This document shows, one piece after another, positions 37,538 through 47,590 of a stretch of DNA of 64,000 nucleotides (positions are counted from its first letter, which is position 1; the number at the start of each line of letters is the position of its first letter). Where the stretch lies: NCBI RefSeq assembly GCF_026262505.1, contig NC_067208.1, positions 6,271,962 through 6,335,961 of the forward strand, given 5' to 3'. Position numbers and translations under genes: made by a program. The notes under the pieces were generated by a model that saw only the letters and a program-made list of their open reading frames with translations, was not told where the DNA came from and did not search any database. This DNA is from Trichomonas vaginalis G3 (taxonomy: Eukaryota; Parabasalia; Trichomonadida; Trichomonadidae).

Positions 37538-40374
37538 ATGAAAATTTTATAAGAAATTTCTGATGGTAATAGTCGTGGTGTTGAATTTTCTGCAGATGGT
37601 ACTATTCTCCTTAGAGCTCCAGATACACTTGTTGGTGAATACATTATTCCAGCAAGTTGCACAACGATTAAAGGAGGAACCTCAGCAGATGAAAGTCCAT
37701 TCCGCTTTTGCCGAGACAACATCACATCGATTATTGCTGAACGTGGAAGTCTTCTTTCGAATGTTTGCATCTGTTGTTTCGCTAATTCTGCGCTTGTTTC
37801 TTGTGATTTAAGCCAATGCACAAAATTATTAAATATCAACTATGCAATGTTATACGAATGTAGGAAACTGGCCAATGTTCAACTTCCTCCCAATTGTGAG
37901 ATTTTAAATTCTGGTTCCTTTCATTTCACAAGTTCTTTGCTCAAACTCGAGTTGCCAGATTCTGTAAAAACTATTGCTAGTCCCCATGAGGTCTATTTTA
38001 GAGTTTTTTCAAATAGCGGATTAGAGGAGATAAAAATTAATCCAACATCGAAATTGACTACAATTGAATCTGACTCTTTTGCTGAATCTCATTTGAAATA
38101 TTTCTATTTTCCCGAATTTTGCACAAATGTTGCATTTTCTGCTTTCCAATTATGTCCTATTATTGAATTTTCCTTCCATCCTAATAATAAAAAGTTCAAA
38201 ACAGATGGAACAAGTATATTCATCGGAGATAATAATAACACATTGTTATTTGTAAGTTCTGGCCTGACAGGAACCTATACAGTTCCCAGTTTTGTGACAA
38301 GAATTGAACAATCATCGCTAAGAGGAGGAAGACTTTCAAAATGTATCTTTGGACCTCAAATTACATATGTTAGCACATGGATTTTGTGTTTAAATAAAAT
38401 CACTGAATTCGAATTTCCTCCACAGATGACATCTGTTGCTGAAGCAATGTTCTATGGCTGCAGTTCTTTGACAACGGTGAAATTCACTGATTCAATAGTT
38501 TCGATTCAAAGGCTTGCTTTCTCTTACTGCAGTTCATTGAAAAATTTGACTTTGCCATCAAAATTGAAGTCAATTGGGAATGGTGCTTTCGTAAGATGCT
38601 ATGCTCTAAAAACATTAACACTGCCTGCAGAATGCGATCAAATAGGTGATGCAGTTTTCAGTGAGATTTCAATAACAATCAATTCATTGAACCCAGAGAT
38701 CCAAATAGATAATTATGTTATGTATAAAAACAACCGTCAGACTATCACAGCATATCTTGGATCCGATGCCTCATCAAATATTGTAATCAACAAGAGCTGC
38801 ACATTAATTGGCTCAGGCGCATTTCAATCAAAGACATTTTCACAAGTTACATTTGACAACAACGAAATGATCAACATCTCTTCTTATGCATTTGCTTCAT
38901 CAACGATCAAATCAATAACATTTCCATCCGGATTAAAGAAGATTGAACAATATGCATTCAGCAATTGTAACAACCTTGTTCGTGTTTCATTTCAAGGTTC
39001 CCAAATTACAGAGATTCCTGATTATTGCTTTTACCAATGTCCTTCATTGTCACAAATTGTTCTCCCATCTTCAATCACAAAGATCGGAAACTATGCATTC
39101 CGAGAATCTCCAGTCATTGGCGACATCGGAATATCAAATCTTAATAGTCTTTCGAGCATTGGCATTTATGCATTCTATCAAAGCGGTCTTACCACAGCAG
39201 ACATCTCAAGCCAAAGTCACACTATTGGCATGCAAGCATTTGCACAATCTAAACTTGAGAATCTTACTCTTGCATGCAACATTTCGCAACAACTTTGCTA
39301 ACGCTGTACATCCTTGAAGAATTTGCAAATGAAGAGTGGTGTTGAATATATCGATGTTTATGCATTTGATGGTTGTTCATCTCTCACAGGTTTCACCATT
39401 CCGAAAACACTTACAAAAATACTTAACTTTGCATTCCAATCTTGCTCATTACTATCCAACATCCGAATGGTTTCCGATTGCACATTGAACTATTGTGCAG
39501 GTGGTGCCTTCTATGGCTGTTTCAATCTTAAGACAATCACACTTAACCCTAACGACAACAAATATTTGTTTGAGAACGGTGCACTCACAGATCGCGACCA
39601 GACTATTTTATACTTCTTCCTCCCATACAGTGGTGTCAAGAACTTTGCTGTTCCTACCGAGATGATCACTATCGGCAACTGTGCATTCATGGGTAGTCCA
39701 TCTCATCAACGAGTTTTCTTCAGTGGCAGCAAGATCCGAGAGATCGGCTACCAAGCGTTTAAAGACTGCATAAATCTCAATTTTATCTTCTTCTCATCAT
39801 CCAGTCTCACTAAGATTGATAACGAAGCATTCGATGGCTGTCCCTATCTTAAGAAATGCGGTTCATTTCAAGCACCGACAGCACTTCAAGAGAAACTTAT
39901 TTCCATCAATATCCCAAAGACTGCATTTTCCGATGATTGTGATCTATCAATAACTTGCAAACCTATCATGCGATTTTCATTCTCACTAGCAGTTCTTACA
40001 CCTTTTATTTTAATGTAAACATTTATTCATACATACTTTTTCATCCTTTAGATGTCATTTTAAAGATCTTTGAACGTGTCAAATTTTGTTTTAGAAAAAT
40101 TTTGCTACCAGAATCATTTGCTCAACCATTCTTTCAATACTACTTTCGCAATATCCGCCAGGATTTAATAATTATAATAACCTAGCCGAGAAAATATTAG
40201 TAAATATAAGGCTGTCAAATCACATTCTAAACCGATGTTGAATATTTGAGAATACAAATAAGAATATTGTAAATTCTAAATAAAATTTCCTGACATACGT
40301 TTTATTTTCTGCTTTTCTTCAAGCCTGTATTCAGTATTTACAGTGCATGTCAGAAATTGGTAAGTGTACCAATT
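36939..40374 (+). repeat. ~73-bp direct repeats flanking the BspA-like gene (36939-37011; 40301-40374)
   Basis: Both copies read TTTATTTTCTGCTTTTCTTC, then an imperfect CCTRTATTCAG, then a near-palindrome around GGTAAGTGTACC. They differ at about ten positions. They lie ~0.5 kb before and ~0.3 kb after the 37538-40018 gene; only the two ends of the stated interval are repeat. Confidence 0.7.
37538..40018 (+). pseudogene. BspA-like leucine-rich-repeat surface protein, in-frame stops
   Basis: About 820 codons of TpLRR/BspA-type 23-residue repeats with the pattern F..CSSLKNLTLPSKLKSIG and repeated YAF.NC. One start at 37538 (after an Inr-like AGTGACATTTTT) meets a stop at codon five, yet the same frame is open from 37553 (EISDGNSRGVEFSADG). 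A TAA at 39299-39301 splits the gene; the second part (39314-40018) continues in the same frame. The C-terminus has a short hydrophobic end (FSFSLAVLTPFIL) that may be a remnant of the membrane anchor. BspA-like proteins are a large T. vaginalis family of surface and adhesion candidates. Confidence 0.82.
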
Positions 40375-40386
40375 CAATATCCAATT
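40019..40386. other. Intergenic stretch before M2
   Basis: No gene seen. Contains the second copy of the ~73-bp repeat (40301-40374). Ends at the TACAAG target duplication (40387-40392). Confidence 0.55.
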
Positions 40387-40392
40387 TACAAG
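40387..40392 (+). other. M2 left target-site duplication TACAAG
   Basis: TACAAG here equals TACAAG at 54663-54668. It directly precedes the AGTAGTATAT terminus of M2. Six base pairs is the duplication size expected for Maverick integrases. Confidence 0.88.
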
Positions 40393-40695
40393 AGTAGTAT
40401 ATATGGACGGGTTGTGTGACTTTTTTTGTAAATGTAAGAATTCATACAATATCGAGCGATTTTGTATCATTTTTTTTAACATATGAAGTAAAAAATGTAT
40501 GATTCTTACGGTTTTTATTCTTACGTTTTTGAATAAATCATTAAAAAAATTAACATATGAAGTAAAAAATGTATGATTCTTACGGTTTTTATTCTTACGT
40601 TTTTGAATAAATCATTAAAAAAATGTATGATTCTTACGGTTTTTATTCTTACGTTTTTGAATAAATCATTAAAAAAATGATACAAAATCGTTCTA

Positions 40696-41999
40696 TAGGG
40701 TGTCCAAAGGTGTGTTTAGCACAAACCTGAATACTGCGAATAGAAATAAACAAGTTACATATATATAAAGTTTATTTAAATATAATCACCATTGGATTCA
40801 ATCACGCGTTCGCAGCGATCGATCCAGGCTTGAAAGACACGCTTTAAATCATCATGAGAAAATTGCTCAAATTGCTCTCTTACAAAATTTTCAAGATCAT
40901 CTGGACTCGCGAATTCGCGTCCTTCAGCTCTCTTTTTTAGCGTGCCGAATAAATAAAAGTCAGAGGGTGCAATATCAGGTGAATAAATTGGGTTTGGAAC
41001 AACTTTGACATTGTTTTCCAACAAGTAATTCATTACCTTATGACTTTTGTGAACTCTTGAATTATCAAAATGAATTGCAAACTTTTGTTTTTGTTGTTTG
41101 GATTTCTCAAACTCATCAGAATTGATAATTTGGGTAAGAACATTGTCAATTAGATACTGAGCATTCATCGTATTAGGTTTTTGAAGAATATCAATTGCGA
41201 TGATGCCATTCACGCCCCAAAAAACCGACAACATCATCATTGGTGTGTCAATTTTTTTCTTCGGGAATGTTTGCGGATTTTCATCCTTCGGGATCCACAT
41301 GATTTTGGCTTCTGTTGCATATTGAAACCAAGACTCGTCCCCTGTTACTAAAAAGCGAAACTTCTTGGATTGATACGCACCCAATATAGAGAGGAGCTCT
41401 TTCGAAGATTGGACTCTAGATTTTTTTTGAACTGAATTAAGGTTGTGCGGAACCCAACGTGTATACGCTAGTTTGTAGTTCAAATAATTGTGCAGATAAT
41501 AACTGACTGTTGTACGTGGTATCTTTGTCATCTCCTCTATCCTTCTGAGTGATGCTCTTGGGTCTTCATCTAGCGCTTGAAGAATTGCTTTGATTTTTCT
41601 TTGATCCGGCGATTTTTTGTCAATTTTTATGATGGGCGCCTTTTTGTTCATGAAGTGATACATCCTAACACGATACGTTACAGTGGAATAGCTAGGAGCA
41701 TCCATACCGAAGCATTTTACCAATGTCTCGTAGATTTTTTTACAGTCTTTGCAATTTTTTGCAAGAGCGAGGATGTTTTCTTTATGATTCATTAAAAAAA
41801 TGAAAAAAATCCCGCCAAAATTTCCCGCGAAACCGCCTCTTGTCTCAAAATTCATTTTATATCCCGGCATGGCGCCAAAATACAACATACTCATCATATA
41901 CATATATTCATATTTTTTATTATATATTTATAATCAGCATATATCTCCTTTAATAGTCTCATATAGAGCGCTGTGCTAAACGCACCTTTGGACACCCTA
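40696..41999 (-). mobile_element. Mariner transposon copy 1 (Tvmar1 type)
   Basis: 1304 bp, with ends TAGGGTGTCCAAAGGTGYG and its complement, flanked by TA (40694-40695; 42000-42001). It sits in the left terminal repeat of M2; the uninterrupted sequence is seen in the right repeat near 54430. Contains one intact transposase gene. Confidence 0.9.
40776..41792 (-). CDS. Mariner transposase, intact
   Basis: 338 residues from the Met in MNHKENILALAKNCKDCKKI (41792), which follows TCATTTTTTTA, an Inr-like leader; an open frame extends to 41903. Helix-turn-helix region in the first ~115 residues (KIYETLVKCFG; RIEEMTKIPRTTVSYYL), then the DDE/D core: VTGDESWFQYA, IHFDNSRVHKS and YSPDIAPSDFYLF. The last carboxylate is Asp with 34 residues between, the D,D34D pattern of mariners. 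Intact frame, near-identical second copy at 44546, so transposition was recent. Confidence 0.9.
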   Translation of the reverse strand: MNHKENILALAKNCKDCKKIYETLVKCFGMDAPSYSTVTYRVRMYHFMNKKAPIIKIDKKSPDQRKIKAILQALDEDPRASLRRIEEMTKIPRTTVSYYLHNYLNYKLAYTRWVPHNLNSVQKKSRVQSSKELLSILGAYQSKKFRFLVTGDESWFQYATEAKIMWIPKDENPQTFPKKKIDTPMMMLSVFWGVNGIIAIDILQKPNTMNAQYLIDNVLTQIINSDEFEKSKQQKQKFAIHFDNSRVHKSHKVMNYLLENNVKVVPNPIYSPDIAPSDFYLFGTLKKRAEGREFASPDDLENFVREQFEQFSHDDLKRVFQAWIDRCERVIESNGDYI

Positions 42000-42306
42000 T
42001 ATATTGTATGAATTCATACATTTACACTCAGCCCATACATAAATAATTTATTTGATCTTTTATAAAAGAAGCTATATATAGATGATGTCAGGTTATTCAA
42101 TAATTCATTATTTTTGAAGAACTGATGAGGTCACCAGGTCACCAGGTCACCAGGTAATTCAACTTTCTCTGAAAAAATGTGACAACATGACATTTTGACA
42201 ACAGGAATGAAAGGAGGATGGTATTTATTAATTATTTTTGAAGAACTGATTGGAATCAATGGAGTCATAATCAAAGACCTCATAAACGAGAAAAAGAAAT
42301 TAGAAA

Positions 42307-42669
42307 CTAATGATTATTTGAATTTATGAAATCAATTATTTGATTCATTCTTTCTTCAATCTCTTCTATTCTTTTTGTTAAATCATCAATTTTCATTAAT
42401 GAGGTGATTCTTGATTGAGGAATAGATTTCAAACTAACCACCCCTTTTATTTTTGAAATTTTGAATCCATCAACTTTAAACATTTTATTCAATTTACATG
42501 TTGTCAATTCTTCAAATAATTTTTTATTATTAGCATAATAGTCATTAAATTCATCAACAGATGAAAAAATTTTTATTTCAGTAATTGGTTTAACAACGTT
42601 TATTTTTTGTTGAACATTTTCATTTATTTCTTCCTCCTCTGTTTCATTTATTTTTAAAATCGGTTTCAT
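42307..42669 (-). CDS. M2 hypothetical coiled-coil protein, 120 aa
   Basis: Intact, starting MKPILKINETEEEEINENVQ. An acidic N-terminus precedes a small domain (ITEIKIFSSVDEFNDYYANN; TTCKLNKMFKVDGFKISKIK) and a C-terminal coiled coil (LTKRIEEIEERMNQIIDFIN). First gene inside the left terminal repeat of M2, pointing outward, like the 5478 gene of M1. Function unknown. Confidence 0.65.
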   Translation of the reverse strand: MKPILKINETEEEEINENVQQKINVVKPITEIKIFSSVDEFNDYYANNKKLFEELTTCKLNKMFKVDGFKISKIKGVVSLKSIPQSRITSLMKIDDLTKRIEEIEERMNQIIDFINSNNH

Positions 42670-42735
42670 TTATCATTAAATAAAAATTAGAATATAAGTG
42701 ATGAAATATATTTTTTAATTAATATTAAATCAGAA

Positions 42736-42972
42736 ATGGCGGCAGGATTCTTTAAAAAATTATGGGATGGAATTAAGAAAGCTGCAGGTTGGGTTTATAA
42801 AAAGGTTATTAAACCTGTTGCAAACTTTTTGGCACCAGTAGCGAAAACGGCAGGAACTATCATAGGTGGAGTATTAGGTACTAAAGCAGGTAATCCGGCG
42901 ATGGGAGCACAAGCAGGTAACGCAATTGGTGGAATAGCTGAAGGAATACTTAATAAAATAGGGGGTAGATAG
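42736..42972 (+). CDS. M2 small virion-type amphipathic protein, 78 aa
   Basis: Intact, MAAGFFKKLWDGIKKAAGWV..., a cationic amphipathic helix followed by a Gly/Ala-rich hydrophobic stretch (GTIIGGVLGTKAGNPAMGAQ) and ending NKIGGR. The N-terminus is almost the same as that of the 43002 gene (MAAGIFKKLWDRVKRGASKV), so the two are paralogues on opposite strands. Such Gly-rich small proteins occur in Polinton and virophage virions. Its role may be membrane interaction during entry or assembly, which is inference. Confidence 0.65.
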   Translation: MAAGFFKKLWDGIKKAAGWVYKKVIKPVANFLAPVAKTAGTIIGGVLGTKAGNPAMGAQAGNAIGGIAEGILNKIGGR

Positions 42973-43001
42973 TGGAAAAATAAATTATTTTAAAATTATT
43001 T

Positions 43002-43217
43002 TTATCTTAGTATCGGTTGTAGTCTTTGATAAACTTTTTCTCCTTTATTTAAAATTTCTCTTATTGGGGCAGCTTTTGGTGTTATTGATTCAGCAACGTC
43101 ACTAATTGCTTCTTTATTCTTAAATATCCAATTTGCTCCCTTCTTCAATGTTTCCCAAACTTTACTCGCCCCTCTTTTTACTCTATCCCACAGTTTCTTA
43201 AATATACCTGCAGCCAT
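43002..43217 (-). CDS. M2 small virion-type amphipathic protein, 71 aa
   Basis: Intact, MAAGIFKKLWDRVKRGASKV... It shares its first ten residues with the 42736 protein but has a more charged second half (KNKEAISDVAESITPKAAPI) and ends QRLQPILR. Convergent with 42736 (29 bp between stops) and divergent from the capsid gene at 43288 (70-bp gap with TTTTTTTATTTATTAATAA). Probably an internal minor virion protein. Confidence 0.65.
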   Translation of the reverse strand: MAAGIFKKLWDRVKRGASKVWETLKKGANWIFKNKEAISDVAESITPKAAPIREILNKGEKVYQRLQPILR

Positions 43218-44338
43218 AGTTGATTATTTCATTAAAATTAAAAATTCATTTCCATCTTTTAATTTTGATTTTTTTATTTATTAATAAATGACGACTAACT
43301 ATTTAGTGCCAAACACCAAACCGATTAATGGAAATGTGTTTCATTCATTCGAAAAGATAAATGAAATATTTGCAAAGAATGACGGTAGAAGATATTATAG
43401 AGAACTTGAAAGTTCATGCTATGACTCTGATGCTCCATATTTTGATGATAAACAAACTCATTTAAGAATTACAAATCCGGCTCATGATGTGAATCAATTA
43501 GGTGACACATATATTAAACGCAAAGTTAAAGCAACTCTAGTTTCAAATAAAGCTTTCACATGTGATACCGCTTTTAAATGCATGCGTTTATTCGTTGGTT
43601 ACAAATCATCAAATCAAAGCTTTAAACAATTCGAAGTAGAAACCGAAAGAGGTGATGCCGGTTATCTTCAGATGGATTGCGCCCGTGAATCTTTCGCATT
43701 TGCAACATATAAACCAAAATCAGAAAGGAAAGTTAAAAAGTTTGTTCATTCGTTATATAATAATGTTCAAAAATATGATAACTCAGTATGTGGTAAATAT
43801 ATTGACCCTTCAGAAGTTTTCAAGAAAGCAAATGAAGAAGTTAATATCACTTTTGATATGATTATTCCGGTAAATGATTTGTTAGCATTTCAGGCGTTCG
43901 ATGATTATCCTAAATCATTTGGTGATATCATTCTTAAATATTATGTTTTCAGGGATACTTTAGTATTTTGTCAGGTTGACCCGTTAAGAGTTGCTGATTT
44001 ACAAAATTACGTTTATGAAAAGATAACTGATGAAAATTATGAAAAGATTATGAATCATGTTTATAAATATGATCGCAAATTCCAACAAATCGGACTTCCT
44101 ACCAAATTAATTACAAGCTTAGCCGCTACATCTGCTGACGCAACAGTTGATGACGTTATTATTTCATGCACAAAGATGGAAGTTTTAGAGGATAAATGCA
44201 TTACACCAGGATACGGTTTAATTGAAGAATCAGTTAAAGCAATACCACGTTTATTTAGTAAGGAAGATCCATTCATGATTCCAGCTCAACATATTGACGT
44301 TCGTTCACTAAATGGAGGTTGCATCACTCCTGAAGGTA

Positions 44339-45641
44339 TAGGGTGTCCAAAGGTGCGTTTAGCACAGCGCTCTATATGAGACTATTAAAGGAGATATATG
44401 CTGATTATAAATATATAATAAAAAATATGAATATATGTATATGATGAGTATGTTGTATTTTGGCGCCATGCCGGGATATAAAATGAATTTTGAGACAAGA
44501 GGCGGTTTCGCGGGAAATTTTGGCGGGATTTTTTTCATTTTTTTAATGAATCATAAAGAAAACATCCTCGCTCTTGCAACAAAATGCAAAGACTGTAAAA
44601 AAATCTACGAGACATTGGTAAAATGCTTCGGTATGGATGCTCCTAGCTATTCCACTGTAACGTATCATGTTAGGATGTATCACTTCATGAACAAAAAGGC
44701 GCCCATCATAAAAATTGACAAAAAATCGCCGGATCAAAGAAAAATCAAAGCAATTCTTCAAGCGCTAGATGAAGACCCAAGAGCATCACTCAGAAGGATA
44801 GAGGAGATGACAAAGATACCACGTACAACAGTCAGTTATTATCTGCACAATTATTTGAACTACAAACTAGCGTATACACGTTGGGTTCCGCACAACCTTA
44901 ATTCAGTTCAAAAAAATCTAGAGTCCAATCTTCGAAAGAGCTCCTCTCTATATTGGGTGCGTATCAATCCAAGAAGTTTCGCTTTTTAGTAACAGGGGAC
45001 GAGTCTTGGTTTCAATATGCAACAGAAGCCAAAATCATGTGGATCCCGAAGGATGAAAATCCGCAAACATTCCCGAAGAAAAAAATTGACACACCAATGA
45101 TGATGTTGTCGGTTTTTTGGGGCGTGAATGGCATCATCGCAATTGATGTTCTTCAAAAACCTAATACGATGAATGCTCAGTATCTAATTGACAATGTTCT
45201 TACTCAAATTATCAATTCTGATGAGTTTGAGAAATCCAAACAACAAAAACAAAAGTTTGCAATTCATTTTGATAATTCAAGAGTTCACAAAAGTCATAAG
45301 GTAATGAATTACTTGGTGGAAAACAATGTCAAAGTTGTTCTAAACCCAATTTATTCACCTGATATTGCACCCTCTGACTTTTATTTATTCGGCACGCTAA
45401 AAAAGAGAGCTGAAGGACGCGAATTCGCGAGTCCAGATGATCTTGAAAATTTTGTAAGAGAGCAATTTGAGCAATTTTCTCATGATGATTTAAAGCGTGT
45501 CTTTCAAGCCTGGATCGATCGCTGCGAACGCGTGATTGAATCCAATGGTGATTATATTTAAATAAACTTTATATATATGTAACTTGTTTATTTCTATTCG
45601 CAGTATTCAGGTTTGTGCTAAACACACCTTTGGACACCCTA
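44339..45641 (+). mobile_element. Mariner transposon copy 2 (Tvmar1 type)
   Basis: 1303 bp, TAGGGTGTCCAAAGGTGCG at the left and its complement at the right, flanked by TA (44337-44338; 45642-45643). Inserted in the M2 capsid gene and in the orientation opposite to copy 1, with which it is nearly identical apart from a one-base deletion and a few substitutions. Confidence 0.9.
44546..45561 (+). pseudogene. Mariner transposase, one-base frameshift
   Basis: The same protein as 40776-41792, but an A run has 7 bases here (44910-44916) against 8 in copy 1 (T run 41421-41428), which shifts the frame after NSVQK. The catalytic blocks TGDESWFQYA, HFDNSRVHKS and SPDIAPSDFYLF remain in the second frame. 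Start taken at MNHKENILALATKCKDCKKI by analogy. Confidence 0.9.
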
Positions 45642-45690
45642 TATTAGCTCAGATTTCTCATACGCTCTTCATAACGTTACAGATGTTGTG

Positions 45691-46035
45691 TTAACATTTC
45701 CGAAGAAGTTTAACGATAACATCTTTATCCGAAAGTTTTGATAGAATGTCTTTTCTAACTGTTTCTTTAAGTTCATCATTGTACGATTTATTGATATCAA
45801 CATCTATAATCGTTAAATTCGAAATTTTATTTACTAATAAAGCCATACCAGTTTTCCTTCCTCTTCCTCCATCGTATTTGAGGTAGTTATGTAAATCAAT
45901 CTTGTTTTCACCAATTCTTTCGTTGAGGGTTTTAGTTTCTGCCATAACTAATTCCTCAGCTAATTCCTCAACTAATGAATCAATAACTTTTTCATCAGAA
46001 ACGATATAGTTGCTGTTGTTGTTTGTTGCTGTCAT
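45691..46035 (-). pseudogene. M2 primase-like (AEP/prim-pol) N-terminal fragment
   Basis: Starts MTATNNNSNYIVSDEKVIDS (46035). Residues ~50-105 read NYLKYDGGRGRKTGMALLVN and SNLTIIDVDINKSYNDELKE; the DVD within a beta strand resembles motif I (DxD) of archaeo-eukaryotic primases in viral primase-helicases. The following catalytic His motif is missing because the frame runs into the capsid remnant near 45735. The fragment therefore marks one edge of a large deletion. The assignment is by memory of family pattern and is moderate. Confidence 0.42.
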
Positions 46036-46102
46036 TTATATAGGAATAAAAAAATAAAAATAATTTTAAAACTAACTTTATTTTTGGGCTACATCAAATT
46101 TC

Positions 46103-46440
46103 ATTCCTGTTGTCAAAATGTCATGTTGTCACATTTTTTCAGAGAAAGTTGAATTACCTGGTGACCTGGTGACCTCATCAGTTCTTCAAAAATAATGAAT
46201 AAATACCATCCTCCTATGTTGTTGTCAAAATGTCATGTTGTCACATTTTTTCAGAGAAAGTTGAATTACCTGGTGACCTGGTGACCTCATCAGTTCTTCA
46301 AAAATAATGAATAAATACCATCCTCCTATGTTGTTGTCAAAATGTCATGTTGTCACATTTTTTCAGAGAAAGTTGAATTACCTGGTGACCTGGTGACCTG
46401 GTGACCTCATCAGTTCTTCAAAAATAATGAATTTCATTAG
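46103..46440 (-). repeat. Triplicate of a terminal-repeat segment inside M2
   Basis: A ~110-bp block (TTGTCAAAATGTCATGTTGT... CATCAGTTCTTCAAAAATAA) occurs three times in tandem at about 46110, 46219 and 46335. The same block is in the left (~42105-42215) and right (~54235-54335) terminal repeats of M2. Copies differ in the number of CCTGGTGAC units (two, two, three). It lies directly upstream of the KilA-N genes. Confidence 0.85.
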
Positions 46441-46501
46441 TTAGAAAAATAACGCTAATTTTATTTTTATTTATTTTTTTGTTTTGTATGTAAAGACAGT
46501 A

Positions 46502-47113
46502 ATGACAAACATTGAGTTTGAAACAGTTAGAAAGATAGACAATGACACCAAAGTGGTTAGAATAGGTGATTTAAACGTAAGATACTCAAAGAAATACAAC
46601 AAATATTCTTTGTCAGACATTATATCTCCATCTGAAAAGAAAACAAACGACTGGGTTAGAAATGCTTCAACTCAGAAAATTTTGACAAGAAATCCTGAGC
46701 TTATGATATCAGTAGCATTTCATGGAACAAGAGCATATCTTATAGACAAAAGTCTTATACCAATAGTTTTGTTATGGTTAGACCCAGTTGTTGGATATAA
46801 CTTCATAACATATGGTTCATTCGATACGGAACGTTGCAGTGAAGGCTTACTTTACATCGTTCAGAAACCGAAGGACTTCAACACAAAAAGATATAAGATA
46901 GGAAGGACATATAATATAACTCAAAGATATGACAGTACAGTCAATAGAGTCAAGGTTGTGTTTGTTAATGATATGAGAGCTGCTGAAACAGAACTGCTTG
47001 AAGTTTTTGAGAAAATGTATGGTGCTCCCACGAAAGGTAAAGAAACGTTTGAAGTAGATGAGATAGATAAAGCTATAAAATTATTTGACGAAGTTGCTGA
47101 AAAATACATGTAA
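46502..47113 (+). CDS. M2 KilA-N protein with T5orf172/GIY-YIG-like domain
   Basis: Start taken at MTNIEFETVRKIDNDTKVVR (46502) after a leader GTAAAGACAGTAATGACA shared with the next gene. Residues ~10-110 form the KilA-N DNA-binding domain (YNKYSLSDIISPSEKKTNDW; HGTRAYLIDKSLIPIVLLWL). Residues ~120-200 form a T5orf172/GIY-YIG-like domain (GLLYIVQKP...KRYKIGRTYNITQRYD; AAETELLEVFEKMYGAPTKG). This fusion is common in NCLDV, phages and mobile elements, usually as DNA-binding regulators. Intact. Confidence 0.8.
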   Translation: MTNIEFETVRKIDNDTKVVRIGDLNVRYSKKYNKYSLSDIISPSEKKTNDWVRNASTQKILTRNPELMISVAFHGTRAYLIDKSLIPIVLLWLDPVVGYNFITYGSFDTERCSEGLLYIVQKPKDFNTKRYKIGRTYNITQRYDSTVNRVKVVFVNDMRAAETELLEVFEKMYGAPTKGKETFEVDEIDKAIKLFDEVAEKYM

Positions 47114-47187
47114 AGCGTTTATTTTTGGTCTTTTGTGAAAGTCAGAAAATAAAGTTAGTTTTATTTATTTTGTATGTAAAGACAGTA

Positions 47188-47590
47188 ATGACAACATCAG
47201 AGAACACAACAACAGTTATAGTCCATGAAGCCATAAATGAAGAATACGAGTACATACAGTATAACAAACAGTTACGTCTCATTCGTTCAGTCAAAGCAAC
47301 CAAGTGAAGAGATTCCGTATGAAAATCACAAGAATTTGGCTCCTGGTTTGAAAGGTTATTATGTTCATAGACTTTTAGTAAACGCTGTAGCAATGTGGGC
47401 TTCACCAAAATATTGCATAGCAGTTGGAAAAATTATGGACTCCATAGACAAGAAAGTTCATGAGAAATTAGATGAAGAAGAACTCGAAGATACAGTAGAG
47501 AATGCTAAACATTTGTTTGAAGAAGAAGTTGGAAAAATGTGTGAAAAACAACAAACCACGAAAACCGAGAAGATGAGGAATAAAAATTAA
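47188..47590 (+). pseudogene. M2 second KilA-N gene, one frameshift
   Basis: Starts MTTSENTTTVIVHEAINEEY (47188) behind the same GTAAAGACAGTAATGACA leader as 46502. A frameshift near 47295 moves to the frame with LKGYYVHRLLVNAVAMWASP and KYCIAVGKIMD, the C-terminal part of KilA-N. A charged coiled coil and a Lys/Thr end follow; no GIY-YIG part. A tandem duplicate of the previous gene at the leader and domain level, diverged in sequence. Confidence 0.7.

Larger units (their letters stand above)
40393..42295 (+). repeat. M2 left terminal inverted repeat, interrupted by mariner 1
   Basis: Two parts, 40393-40695 and 42000-42295, match inverted to 54158-54662. The outer part contains a ~54-bp tandem unit (TGTATGATTCTTACGGTTTT...) three times here but twice on the right. 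The inner part carries a 9-bp tandem GGTCACCAG and the ~110-bp block also found three times at 46103-46440. Confidence 0.85.
43288..45735 (+). pseudogene. M2 major capsid protein, split by mariner 2 and truncated
   Basis: The frame from 43288 (MTTNYLVPNTKPINGNVFHS) runs 350 residues to the mariner at 44339. After the mariner, 45644-45735 continues in frame (after EGI: SSDFSYALHNVTDVVLTFPK). Then sequence changes abruptly to a minus-strand primase-like gene, so the last ~150 residues are deleted. The block FDMIIPVNDLLAFQAFDDYP aligns with the same block in the M1 capsid gene (LRVPLSSFLIFRFLRYLPNW), and beta-rich content agrees with a double jelly roll. Without the C-terminal part no functional protein is possible. 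Confidence 0.65.

Noticed and set aside
37516-37839. Minus-strand 107-residue frame over the BspA-like 5' end
   Set aside because: Antisense shadow; the plus strand carries clear BspA-type sequence (EISDGNSRGVEFSADG) in the same place.
44543-44761. Minus-strand frames inside both mariners (also 41577-41795)
   Set aside because: Antisense shadows of the transposase; identical in both copies only because the mariners are.
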